From the NCBI GenBank assembly GCA_019649035.1, contig BMAT01007551.1, positions 278,164-308,093 of the forward strand: a stretch of 29,930 nt of DNA, in the 5' to 3' direction. Source of the stretch: Elysia marginata (lineage: Eukaryota; Mollusca; Gastropoda; Plakobranchidae). The position numbers were made by a program, and so were the translations under genes. Positions 10,317-20,192 of this stretch are shown in pieces. The notes under the pieces are model-generated. The model made no database searches and had not been told where the DNA came from. It saw only the letters and a program-made list of their open reading frames with translations. Position 1 is the stretch's first letter, and every line of letters begins with the position of its first letter.

Positions 10317-11986
10317 GGGGACTTTTTATAAACCAGTTAATGTCTCCAATCACTGCATTTCATTTTTAGCAAGGTATATGCTTTTTTAATGCTAGAGTTA
10401 TACAGATGGATATACTTTTAGAAATAATCTAAAAGTTCAAAATTGTAAGGAAATAATTATAGTTATACCTTTAGAATATTTTATACATGCCTATTTGTCC
10501 ACATTCACTAGGCTAGGCTGTAGACATTAGACCTGTTTCCTCCAATGTTTGCAATATTAGCTTTATATAAAAAAACCCCAATCTTATGACTATTCTGTTT
10601 TTTTTTTGAGTATACATATGGCCTTTTTTGTGTCTTTCTCTTTTTAATTTTAAGCATAATGTGCTGAAATAGAGTGAGTGGCGTGCCAGACTAAAATGTT
10701 CTAAATAGGAAGTGACGTTTTTTATCCCCTGCCATTGGCATCGCTCCTCCATTTCATCTCTCCAGTTTACGGAGACTCTTGCAGCGCGCATGCACTTTTT
10801 GGCAGCTTCTTTACATTTCGTTTTAGATTTCTTTCTTTTATTTTTAGTTATAGCGTTTTAAGAAACCCGTTTCTTGCTTTTTTACTTTCTTTCATTTCTA
10901 TGTCCATTTGATGCTTCTATTCCTTCTTTTCTGTCTATTTCTCATCTTAAGATTATAAATTTTCAAGTAAATACTCAATAAACAATCTGTCTCTTTATGT
11001 TTGATTTGCTTAATTGAAATTTTTTACAAGACCAGTCCATCATTAGCAATGATCTCAGGGCTTATCTCTTTATGTACAGGTACTTAAGTAACTTATACAG
11101 CTTCTTACATTTTTTTAGTAGACTTGGCTTATCCTGTCAGAAAAAAGTATATTTTGATCGAAACATGGATTCCGAAGTTAAACTCTCGTGTGAGTAGTAC
11201 GAAGAACTACAGTAGATTTGGTATTAAATTTTGTTATCAAGTTTTATCGCCCTCGGCTAGACCTGATGAATGTTAATCTCCTTCCTCCATTGCTTCCTTT
11301 TTACTCTCTATTCCTCTGCTTCTTTTCTCCTGATCTCCTCCTCTATGAATCTCTTCCCGTTACTCTCTCGCGCGCTCTCATTGTTTTACGCCTATCACCC
11401 CCAACCCCTCTCTAGTCTTGCCCAACTGATGGGCGCAACCCTAGGCCTCCGTACTCTAGCGCAACCCTATCCCAGTCACTGTTTGCCTGCGGGCAGTTGG
11501 AGCCAATCTGAGAAAACTATTTTATTCCTCCCCAATGGATTTCTTTTTTTCCAACTTTTTGGATTCACCGCGATAGCAAAATTTTTTCTTTTCTCAGAAC
11601 TAAGGATGATAAACTAGTGAGGAAGTAATGATAGGAAGGACTTTCGGAGACTCAAAAAGATAATGCTCTAGTTTTATATATTTTGAATTTTCTTGAAATG
11701 AACGCATAACCGTTTTCTATTTAACTTTTGATGGTTATTGTTGGTCGGCTTTGTTCATGAAACACAAGTAATAAAACGTATAGTTTACATCAATTAAAAA
11801 AAAATCCTACTCACTAAAATGCGATGTAGCTTTTTATATTGTCTTAATTGATAATATCCTTTATATAAGACAATGTTAACTCCCGAGAATTGACCGTTTT
11901 GGTAATGAATTCAAATTTTTAATGAAAAAAAATGTTTGCAGGACAAAAATACCAGGGTGAAACAAAATGTTTTCACTCCATTTTGG
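10317..11986. other. Spacer, no supported gene
   Basis: A 92-codon minus frame (10513-10791) starts with ATG and a coding-like first 30 residues (MRAARVSVNWRDEMEERC...), then turns AT-biased. I do not accept it as a gene. Pyrimidine-rich sequence runs from 11270 to 11420, followed by a small GC-rich patch at 11420-11510 with a loose inverted repeat (CCAACTG/CAGTTGG). No family is recognised. Confidence 0.35.
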
Positions 11987-12176
11987 ATAGAGAAAGAGAG
12001 AGAGAGAGCAAAATAGAAAACTAGAGAGAGATAGATAGAGAAAGAGAGCGATAGAGAGATAAAGAGGAAAACAGAGAGGAAGATAGTTAGAGAAATAAAG
12101 ATATTTAGATGTTAATATATATATAGAGAGAGCAATAGAGAGATTAAGAGATTAAGAGGAAAGCAGAGAAATAGAA

Positions 12177-12212
<36 letters not shown>

Positions 12213-12256
12213 TAGTATATATAGATAGAGAAAAGATAGATAGATAGATTGTAGAC

Positions 12257-12316
<60 letters not shown>

Positions 12317-12324
12317 GAGGAAGA
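11987..12324. repeat. Long purine-strand GA/GATA array with (AT)n core
   Basis: About 340 nt of almost pure A/G on the plus strand with interspersed GATA and GAAA units. It is interrupted at 12180-12212 by (AT)n followed by ACTAGT and further AT. The segment around ATATACTAGTATAT is a perfect palindrome that could extrude as a cruciform. A clean (GA)n run lies at about 12259-12317. Confidence 0.95.
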
Positions 12325-13046
12325 CTGACAGAGTCAGAAAGTGAGGTGGATTATGTTGATGGGAGAGTTAATTCAGCCAGGCAAAATTACAAAAAAAACC
12401 AATTTCTTTTTATTTAAATATTTTCATTACTAGAGAGTGAGACAAGTTAAGACACCAATCTCGTCACCAAGATTAACTAATCGGATCACTAAGGTAGCTG
12501 CAGGCCCTTCACGTCACATCACACTACTATCGATACAGGCATGATTGCAATCCTCTTTGCTGTGCCACAGTGTCTCCTGACTCCTCATAGCAAGAGTGTT
12601 TTACCCTGCGCCATTTAATCATATTTATTGCACAAAAAATGATAGGTCTTTTTATTCTCTATGTTTAAGTATTGTTGTCTCATTTTTGTAGCGATTTCGA
12701 CGAACCAATTTGAGTTTATTCACTTCTCTACCACAACCCATGCTCGCCCACGTTTCTTGACTATAAGATGTTTAGAAATATATGCTTCTAGTTAAGAATT
12801 AAACCGTTTCACCTCGCGCAGGACTTAAAGTGTTAGGAATTTAATACAAATATTCTCGACAGCTAAAACTCTCAGACAAGTTGCCAAACTAGCTCTTTTC
12901 TTTCATACACCAGAACGAGAAGCGAACTTAATGACATTGTTTTCTCCATACTAATAAAGATTCATCTGGGTGGTGACTTAAGTGCGGTATCTACTGTGAA
13001 CCTTACTGTCAGACCACCGACCCATTGGTCAGACCTTGGGAAATCT
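12325..13046. other. Spacer, no gene seen
   Basis: Mixed AT-rich sequence. The patch at 12470-12620 is slightly GC-richer but has no open frame or tRNA-like head that I can support. Short repeats of GTCAGACC (about 13009-13035) sit just before the SINE. Confidence 0.45.
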
Positions 13047-13384
13047 GTGGAGCAGCGTGGCTCAGTGGTTTGCGCGTCGGGGTTGTGATCCGTTGGTTGC
13101 CGGTTCGATTCCAAACCATGACTCATGTTGCAGTTGTCTTGGGAAAGCAGTTTACCCAAATTGTTCTCAGTCCACTCACCTGTAAAATGAGTACTGGCTA
13201 AAGGCAGTGTTTGAAATTTGTGGAATGGTAGTAATTGAGCGCCTACAGACGACCGTACGGTAATGATTTGAAATATGGGTTGAATTTGCTCCTGGTGTGT
13301 ATAGGCCTGCTAGGGGCAATATATAAAGTCTTGAGACTGCCTATGGCGATAGAAGACTATAATCATATAAAAAAGATAAAAAAT
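13047..13384 (+). mobile_element. tRNA-derived SINE (copy 2, best preserved)
   Basis: A tRNA-like head (AGCAGCGTGGCTCAGTGG...) carries a near-perfect A box (TGGCTCAGTGG, 13058-13068) and B box (GGTTCGATTCC, 13102-13112), spaced 44 nt apart as in a true tRNA. The body contains CTTGGGAAAGCAGTTTACCC and CAGTCCACTCACCTGTAAAA, which resembles the central region shared by many tRNA-SINEs of molluscs and other invertebrates (from memory). It ends in an A-rich tail (AAAAAAGATAAAAAA). The intact boxes suggest a younger insertion than copy 1. AAATCT upstream and AAATCC downstream are too short to call a target-site duplication. A minus frame (12962-13159) across the head is not a gene. Confidence 0.8.
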
Positions 13385-13952
13385 CCTTAACTTAAATCTA
13401 GCACATGTAACAGCGTTACGAGGACAACAGTCGATGATTTCTTAAAAGAATATATACTTTTGCAACGCAGAATTTAGTTGTAAAGCGCAATAACCTCTTA
13501 GAATATTAGAATGTATTGAGATAGTGAGTCACGAGAAGTACAATGTCTATGTGTCAAATATGGCCACAATGTCTCACCAAACAGGCTTCGATGGCGCTAA
13601 CGCGATCAACTCATATTGTCTTTCTTTTCCTCTATTGCTCTAATCATCTTAAAGGCAACGGTTACCCAGATTCTCTAACAAAAAGTGCCACTCGGCTTGG
13701 GTTGTAACCCGTAGGCCAGGCCACAAGGCCAATCGGCCCAAGATGTCAGAATTGACACTGATGCCAAAGTCTGAACATGCGCTCTCTGGGAAGATTACAA
13801 GAAGGTAGTGGAGTTTCTGCTTCTATTACATCGTTATGATTTCAGCGGTATATTAACTTTGCTGTATAGTTAAGTCAATACGAGGTTAGTACGCGAATTG
13901 CGTGTCAAAATAATTTACCAGGTATAATTTTTATTTCTAAAAAAATTATCTT
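13385..13952. other. Spacer with short palindromic GC-rich patch
   Basis: At 13690-13745 the sequence CTTGGG...CCCAAG with GGCC-containing arms forms a loose inverted repeat. No gene is supported. Part of this stretch could be a more decayed upstream portion of the neighbouring LINE, but I could not read a reverse-transcriptase core in it. Confidence 0.4.
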
Positions 13953-14772
13953 TGGATCAAGAGGATTTCTGATAATGATGAAATGCACTATAAAAATACA
14001 GTAAAATGGTTTACAAAGTGGTGCAAAGAACATTTCCTTCTTTTACAGGTTAAAGAGACAAAAGAATTCTTAATCGATTTCAGCATAAATAAACAATCAG
14101 TGCTGTTATTTCTATGACAACGAGGAAGTGAAAATTATTAACGAATACAAATACCTTAGCACAATCATTGATTATTCATTGAATTAGAAACTTGAATGCT
14201 GAAAGTATCATAAGAAAGATCAATACAAGACCTTTCGGAGGAAACTAAGTACCTTTCATGTAGACAGTAGCCCTTTATGTTTGTTCTGTCACTCAATAAC
14301 TGTAACTGAGAGCGTGATCAGTTTTGCTGTGATGTGCTGGGGTGGCAACACATATGAAAGCAGGAAATCCATAATAGACAGACTAATAAAACCAGCTGAA
14401 AAATCGCTAGAAATACTGAGGTTTTTGTCATTTTTGAACTGTTGTACTTTATAAATTGCCAGAAAAAGATTCTGTCCGTTAAAAGTGACCCATGTCATCC
14501 GTTATTCACACATATAGGATACTGCCCAACCGCCTTGAAATCTATAATCATCAATGTAAAGGAGAAGGACGTCGCGGGTCCTTTTTGCCTAATACTATGA
14601 AATATAAATTTTGTAACTACTTCATACATGTATACTGATGGGTATGTCGTACAATACTATGTTTTTCTTGTTTTTCCCCCAATGGAATGTAAATGTTTTT
14701 TTGTTGTTGCCGTATATTGCTGTAAACCATACAAATGAGCATGTGAAGGACAATAAAGAATCTTGAATCTTT
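13953..14772 (+). mobile_element. Decayed non-LTR retrotransposon (LINE), 3' end of ORF2
   Basis: Translated pieces match the C-terminal part of the reverse transcriptase of a large group of non-LTR elements (CR1/Rex1-like by memory; clade not certain). In order, these are FTKWCKEHFLLLQVKETKEF (frame from about 13953, stop TGA 14115-14117), then VKIINEYKYLSTIID and, further on, RRKLSTFHVDSS and VMCWGGNTYESRKSIIDR (frame 14113-14454, with internal TAG and TGA stops). A third piece holds DPCHPLFTHI (about 14487), and a further frame shift leads to GRRGSFLPNTMK (about 14570-14605). At least two in-frame stops and two frame changes show that the copy is dead. The 3' end has AATAAA (14752-14757) followed by two copies of GAATCTT (14758-14771), like the short tandem repeats that end many LINEs. 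The copy is 5'-truncated: no endonuclease or catalytic YxDD core is present. This machinery is of the kind that mobilises SINEs, but no shared tail with the SINEs here is visible. Confidence 0.8.
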
Positions 14773-15401
14773 AATATTTAGATAAGCTCATTTTTCGAGT
14801 TATAAACTGAACTATTGATTCATTACCACTTTTTCCAGTAACTTACTTAGTACACTTTTGAAATTAATGCATTTGGTGTTTACTTGTTCATTGGCAGAGA
14901 GGCTATACTGTATTGAAAAAATGCGATAGAAAATAAGACAAGTTTTCCTACATATCTTTGACAAACACTTTTTTTTCAGCAAAATAAAGAAACGTCATTT
15001 TTAATGGCGCCTGTTCCCAAGACTGTCCGCTCCGAAATGCGATTTTCATGTTTTCCACTCGAGCTAGCCAACTCATCCCGCTCTATCATCTCTTAAACAA
15101 AATGTTTCTTTTTTCTTTACAACTCTCTACAACATTATAATGTTCTATTGACCAATTTTTCCATGTCATAATCCCAGACTGAACACAAAACATCTAATGA
15201 ATCTTTGCTCGACAGCTTCTCTATTGCCTCTTATATTTTATTCCTCTTTTCAGCCCACGACATGATTTTGTAGAAATGAAATTTGATGCCTATTAAACAT
15301 CACTTCGTAGGAGCTATGGACTTTAATAGAATTTCATTGAGATGAACGTTTTTGCGCATGAGCTGCGCTGTACAGGTCTTTGGGCGTTTATTTAAAACAT
15401 C
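14773..15401. other. AT-rich spacer, no gene seen
   Basis: Nothing supported beyond short homopolymer runs. Confidence 0.5.
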
Positions 15402-15540
15402 CATTGTAGCTAAACGGACCGCCCGTTAGGCCGCCGTCAGTCAGACTATTGGGCAGTAAGCGAGGTGGACACCGCGAGCTCGACCCGTTCACATCCTTTT
15501 AAAGACACATAAAGTTGGCGTTCGGATAATGATAGTAATT
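15402..15540 (+). mobile_element. Diverged tRNA-like SINE head (copy 3)
   Basis: A GC-rich block in AT-rich DNA. TAGCTAAACGG (15407-15417) resembles an A box and GAGCTCGACCC (about 15476-15486) a B box. They are about 69 nt apart, wider than in copies 1 and 2 and close to what a tRNA with a long variable arm would give. A short body follows (CACATCCTTTTAAAGACAC...). The element is old and its 3' end is not visible. It could also be a tRNA pseudogene or a chance GC-rich patch. Confidence 0.4.
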
Positions 15541-15914
15541 TTGTCATTAGGTTTTCAGTCACTTGTGAATGCATAAAAATGTCATCAGATTTGAAAGATA
15601 AAAGTCAAATCAAATTTTTGTTGGCTTTTAAAAAAACTTTCCCAGTAATAGTGAACGAAACTTATTTTCGCTGTGCGTTTATGTGTTTTAATATAACAAA
15701 GACAAAAAATCTTGAAATCATCAATGGCGGTATTTTTTAAACCTATAATATTGTAACCCAAAGTACACGGGTAAAATGGTCATTACACGATATTAGCAAC
15801 GACTTAGAAGTAACGAGGATTAAAATAGACGAAATAAAGTCTTTTATTAAAAAAAAATCAGCAGAGAATTTTTTTCGATACAAGGTTAAAAAGTCACATT
15901 TTGAGACGCAGACT
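15541..15914. other. AT-rich spacer, no gene seen
   Basis: A minus frame (15743-15925) is open, but its first residues come from the homopolymer tract at 15915-15952. No gene is supported. Confidence 0.5.
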
Positions 15915-15952
15915 CCCCCCCCCACAAAAAAAAAAAAAAAAAAAAAAAAAAA
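15915..15952. repeat. Poly-C then poly-A homopolymer tract
   Basis: Nine C, then ACA, then a run of about 27 A. It could be the A-tail of a lost retroposon, but no element body is recognisable upstream. Confidence 0.8.
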
Positions 15953-16777
15953 CTACAAAAAACCCCAACAAACAAATAAAACTTGATGAATTTTTTTTTC
16001 AATTTTATATTTTTTTGTTTTCATGCACATTCGTTTGGAATAGATAGCAGATATGAGTCCGGGACTTAAGAGAAAAAAAATGTATTTTTTATTTTAAATA
16101 AAATAATGGCTGGAGGTAAAACGTTACTGTGATGATATGATGACCTCTCTTACTAACACACAGGAAGCTTCCTTTTGGATCAAAATTAAGCGCTTCTTAA
16201 ATTCCAGTTTAAAAGCTTCAACCCTTAGCTGCTTGTAATATTTGATAGAAAATTTTCTTTATTTTTTTTACTTTAGAGCAATTTATGTTTTGAAAACAGA
16301 AAAAAACCTGCACACCACATCAACACGTTAGACACGTATTCCCCTTCTGTTGTGAGTTAAACCGTAATGAGGTCTTTTTTATGCAATCAAAATCTTACTT
16401 AATCTTCTTTGAGCTCACTAGATTTGTACGTTCGATTTTCAGAGAAGCTGCCAATAATAATAACTGAATGCCTTGAAAGAAAGGTTTGAAGTGAGAGATG
16501 ATATGAATTTTCAGGAGCTTTATGTGGATACAACATTTATCTTGAATGCCTTAGTTTTTGTCTTAACTTTGTAAGTGAAGTTTGCCGTATAGAACGTTAA
16601 CAGGCTTGAGTCTTGATAAATCTAATAAATTGGTAAATTATTTAAACTAAACTGAAGCGAATGCATTGATAATGTTTGCGGAACAGATAGAGAAAAGTAA
16701 AAAAGGAGGGTTGGTGGTGGCAACGTCAGTATGAAAATAAAAAATTAGCAGAACGTGCGAAACAAGGACAAAGGGGA
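15953..16777. other. AT-rich spacer, no gene seen
   Basis: No feature supported. Confidence 0.5.
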
Positions 16778-16807
16778 CCATGAGGGTCCATGAGGGTCCA
16801 TGAGGGA
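16778..16807. repeat. 10-bp minisatellite, three copies
   Basis: CCATGAGGGT is repeated in tandem, with the third copy ending in A instead of T. It is GC-rich compared with its surroundings. Confidence 0.9.
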
Positions 16808-17986
16808 CATATAGCGCAAACTGAGGGGATGGAGTATGAGATAGAAAGGCGGAACATTGTTTTTACGTCTTTACTTCGATCCTTTCTGTTTACATATACT
16901 TAGTTTGCTAGACTGTTTAAAAGTAATGAATATATTTTGCTCTGTAAACACCTCATTAGTAAAGCATTAGCTTTTCAATAAAGTATCATGTAGTGTCTCA
17001 TTGATCACAAGAAAAACAAATAATTTAAAAAAAACTTCTTTTGACTTTCTCCAATAGCAATTATTCTAAAACCCATTTGTGACTTGCTTGCATACAAAAA
17101 TATTTTCAAAGTAGTTCATCCTAAAGAGCTTTTCGTCAATTTAAATTATTTTCACTCCTTCTGTTTCTTTCATTTTCTTTGCATCTTTCTGTCAGTCTCC
17201 ACTTATTTCCATCTCTTACTCAATCCGCTTCCTTCAGTCTGCGCTTATCCCATCCCGTTCCATATTATCTACTTTTTCTTCATGCCTTCTTATAATTTCT
17301 TTCTAATTAAACAACATTTTAAGTATGTACATTTATCAGTAGTTTACACATGAACTGTGGCATTAAATCCCATTTCGTGCCTCATTTTTTGTCCTCGCAT
17401 ATTTCACGCTCTCCCTTTCTTTATATCTCACTTTTTCTGTCTGTGTCTCTCTAACAGATCTCATTTTTCATTATTATCATTTCTCAAACCCCACAGGAAA
17501 AGTTTGACTTCCGCATGAAAAATTGGCGAGAAGACAAATCGCTGATGTTTATCACAAGATTCGGAGAAATTCATTAGCTGGATTTCATTGCTGCAAATCA
17601 TTCTTTTTTAAAATTCTGATTGCGTTTTCATTTATTTCCTCTACCTTTCTATCAATATGTGTGACTCCTCTGCTTTCCTTTCTGTCCTTCCCCCTCTCTC
17701 CCTTATCTGTTAAATCTGTACACTCTCTCACTCACTTTCCTTTTCCATGCGATGTCTCTTTCTTACTCGCTCTTACCTTGCCCTCATCTTTTGTATTAAT
17801 GTAATCTGTTTCTTGTACGTGTTAAATTTTTAAAATCTGTTTATTGCCATTTTCTTAATAATCCTTTTATTTCTTTATCTCTTAGTTTTTTTAAAGCGTG
17901 TGATTTAAAAATTCAAACAAATTATTATAATTGCATGCACAATGTATGTCCTTTACGAGTAAACATAGACTAACGCATATGGAATT
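16808..17986. other. Pyrimidine-biased spacer
   Basis: From about 17140 to 17800 the plus strand is strongly C/T-rich (TTTC, CTCC and TCTT clusters). This opens the plus frames 17084-17353 and 17523-17804, which encode Phe/Ser/Leu-rich low-complexity products. I take these as composition artefacts. Confidence 0.5.
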
Positions 17987-18202
17987 TAGAGAGAAAGAAA
18001 AAAAGAAAAGAGAGAGAGAGAGAGAGAGAGNGAGAGAGAGAGAGAGAGAGAGGGGGAGAGACAGACAGACAGACAGACTGAGAGACAGAGACAGACAGAC
18101 ACAATTGAGGGAGATAGAGAGAGAAGGAGACAGACAGACAATGAGAGAGGTGAGAGAGACAGACAAAAGATAAAGACAGACAAAAAAATAGAGAGAGAGA
18201 AG
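17987..18202. repeat. GA/GACA microsatellite with one ambiguous base
   Basis: (GA)n at about 18009-18060 contains a single N at 18031. It is followed by GACA blocks (18059-18078, 18085-18100, 18128-18140) and degenerate GA units. All open frames on both strands here (17891-18260) are repeat translations. The N suggests that the array length is not resolved in the assembly. Confidence 0.95.
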
Positions 18203-20173
18203 CACTTGTTTTGAACTTTATAGTACTTTCTCTCCTAATCTTTAAAGAAAAAAAAACCAAACATATAAAATCTTAATATGAGAGCAAAGTTTTATATTCC
18301 TAATTTTAAGAAAAACATTTCAGAACAATCTTAGTTATAATTATTAGAAATTCCGTATATTGTGCTGGCCCCAGCTTAAGTTTGTATTTTTGTTTGCTAA
18401 AATAACAAAGAGAGGCTCTCGTATTAGTAATAGTACTGTACAGTTTACAAAAAAAGAGAAACTCTATTAACATAAAAAAAAATTAAAATGTGTCTTATTT
18501 ACGTCAAAGAATACATTTAGCCTGCAAGTTTGGTAGCTAGTCTTGAAGTCATTTGTCTTAAACCCATAAATATTTGATTTACTCAGAATGAGAAATTAAA
18601 AAAAAATGTCTTTTACAGTTGTTGTTAGACCCACGCTTTCATCATACTAAGCAGCCGCTAATTTTTGGTGTTTGGGGACACACTACTGTATTCTAATTGC
18701 GTAACATTCTAGCCGTATTACTCAGGGTCGTTTCCGGAAAAGAAAAACCTTGCAAGCACCAACACAAGGTATTTTCACCTTAAAAATATGATGTGTGGGT
18801 GCACCTCTACATCCATACCTATTGGGACAATTTTTTTTAAAATTAAAGGACCAGAGTTAAGAAGGTCTATATGTCATAGTTGTCTTTTGGCCTGACCATG
18901 TACTTGACGCCGTGAAACGGTGTGCTGAAAGAGTTTTATATTGACTTAACATCCAGTAGTATGAACCTTGCATATTAATGATCGGGCTGGGACACGCCAA
19001 CGAGCAGCTTCATACTCTTTTCCTTGGCCATGGTAACGCGATCTCTGGTCTTATTTGCTTTTACAAGTCAATAGAACAGTTAAGATACTCGCTACACAGC
19101 ATTAAAAAATACGACAATTTCGTGCCATAAATATCTTTTTAAAATCTTCGATTTTGAGAAAAATGACTAAATTTTGTCTTCTTTGAATCGAATTAAAATA
19201 ATTTGTATGACTGTTACAAAAAGGTGTATCATAAATTGGTTGCACGAACCTCTCGCTATGTACTGTTTAGTTTCAAACTACCTTTTTACGACACTTTGTT
19301 TTTTTACAAAGACGCACCAACTTTCTCCTCATGCCTAATATTAGAATGTTCACTTATTAATTTGATACTTGAACAAGGAAATGAACACAACTATTTTTCC
19401 TGTATGGTGGACATTTGCTTATAACTGCTAACAATCATTCAATTTATTCAAAGTCATATTCGATATTAAAGTGCGACAGGCATCGGGAAAATCATGGCTT
19501 TGTGACGGAACAATGCAAATACTACTTAGAGTATCGGGGTATTCACACACGGATCTCGCAGAGGTGTCGGAACCCTCTGCAGGTGTTGCTAAATAACAAA
19601 CCGTGTTGACTCTTGCTCTTCTCAAGTGGAATAAAGACTCGAACAGCGCGAAGTGATTTTTTATACTATGTCAACTTTGGCTCAAGTCAACAAGAGATTT
19701 ACGTGTCAGAAATATTGCCACTTGGGGACAAGAAGCCAGCTTTACTTTAGAATAGAGGTGTTGGAAATGTGTCCCTAGTTGCATACTGATGAGAGATTTC
19801 CAGTTACTTTTTTAAGCGAGTGCTAACTGTGATTTTATTTTGTTGAACGTGAAAAAGTTTTTTCTTTCAATTTATTCCTACCACTGACTGAAATGCATCA
19901 TAGTACAGCAGGGCCCTCACCCCTCCTCAATATACGCTTGACTGTCTATCGTTTCAGTCATCTCTGGATAAAGACATCGCCATCTAATACGAACGAATTT
20001 TTTGGCTTTTAAAAATAACAGTGACTATTAAAAATAATTGAAATGCCCGAAAGCGGTCTATAGAGGGAGCCAAACCATCCAAATGTAAACAAACTTCTGT
20101 AAAAGTCTTACATTGACCTATAATAGTTAATACTTTGAAGTGAGTTAGAATAAGTGTAAATTAAAATATACTT
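18203..20173. other. Spacer, no supported gene
   Basis: Moderately GC-richer patches lie at 18880-19060 and 19470-19640. In the first, a minus frame has ATG in a strong context (TTACCATGGCC, about 19030) but stops after 19 codons. In the second, short frames are open on both strands (19415-19609 plus, 19428-19625 minus). Neither gives a recognisable protein. Confidence 0.35.
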
Positions 20174-20192
20174 GGGGGGGGGGGGGGGGNNN
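20174..20192. repeat. Poly-G tract running into NNN
   Basis: Sixteen G followed by three N (20190-20192). This is probably a homopolymer that could not be sequenced or assembled cleanly, so the sequence just beyond it may be misjoined. Confidence 0.9.

Noticed and set aside
10513..10791. 92-codon minus frame starting with ATG
   Set aside because: Only the first third looks protein-like. The rest has AT-driven composition, and no splice or poly(A) evidence supports a gene.
13047..13120. Functional tRNA gene
   Set aside because: The boxes are good, but there is no matching acceptor stem end and no Pol III terminator at the expected place. The sequence continues into a SINE body and A-rich tail.
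12962..13159. Minus frame across the SINE head
   Set aside because: Explained by the tRNA-derived SINE on the plus strand.
17084..17804. Two plus frames with Phe/Ser/Leu-rich products resembling membrane segments
   Set aside because: The hydrophobicity comes from C/T-rich DNA. There are no conserved residues or gene signals.
17891..18260. Four overlapping frames of Ser/Leu or Arg/Glu repeats
   Set aside because: They are translations of the GA/GACA microsatellite and include an N.
18880..19035. Minus ATG in a strong Kozak context (TTACCATGGCC)
   Set aside because: The frame stops after 19 codons and nothing else supports a gene.
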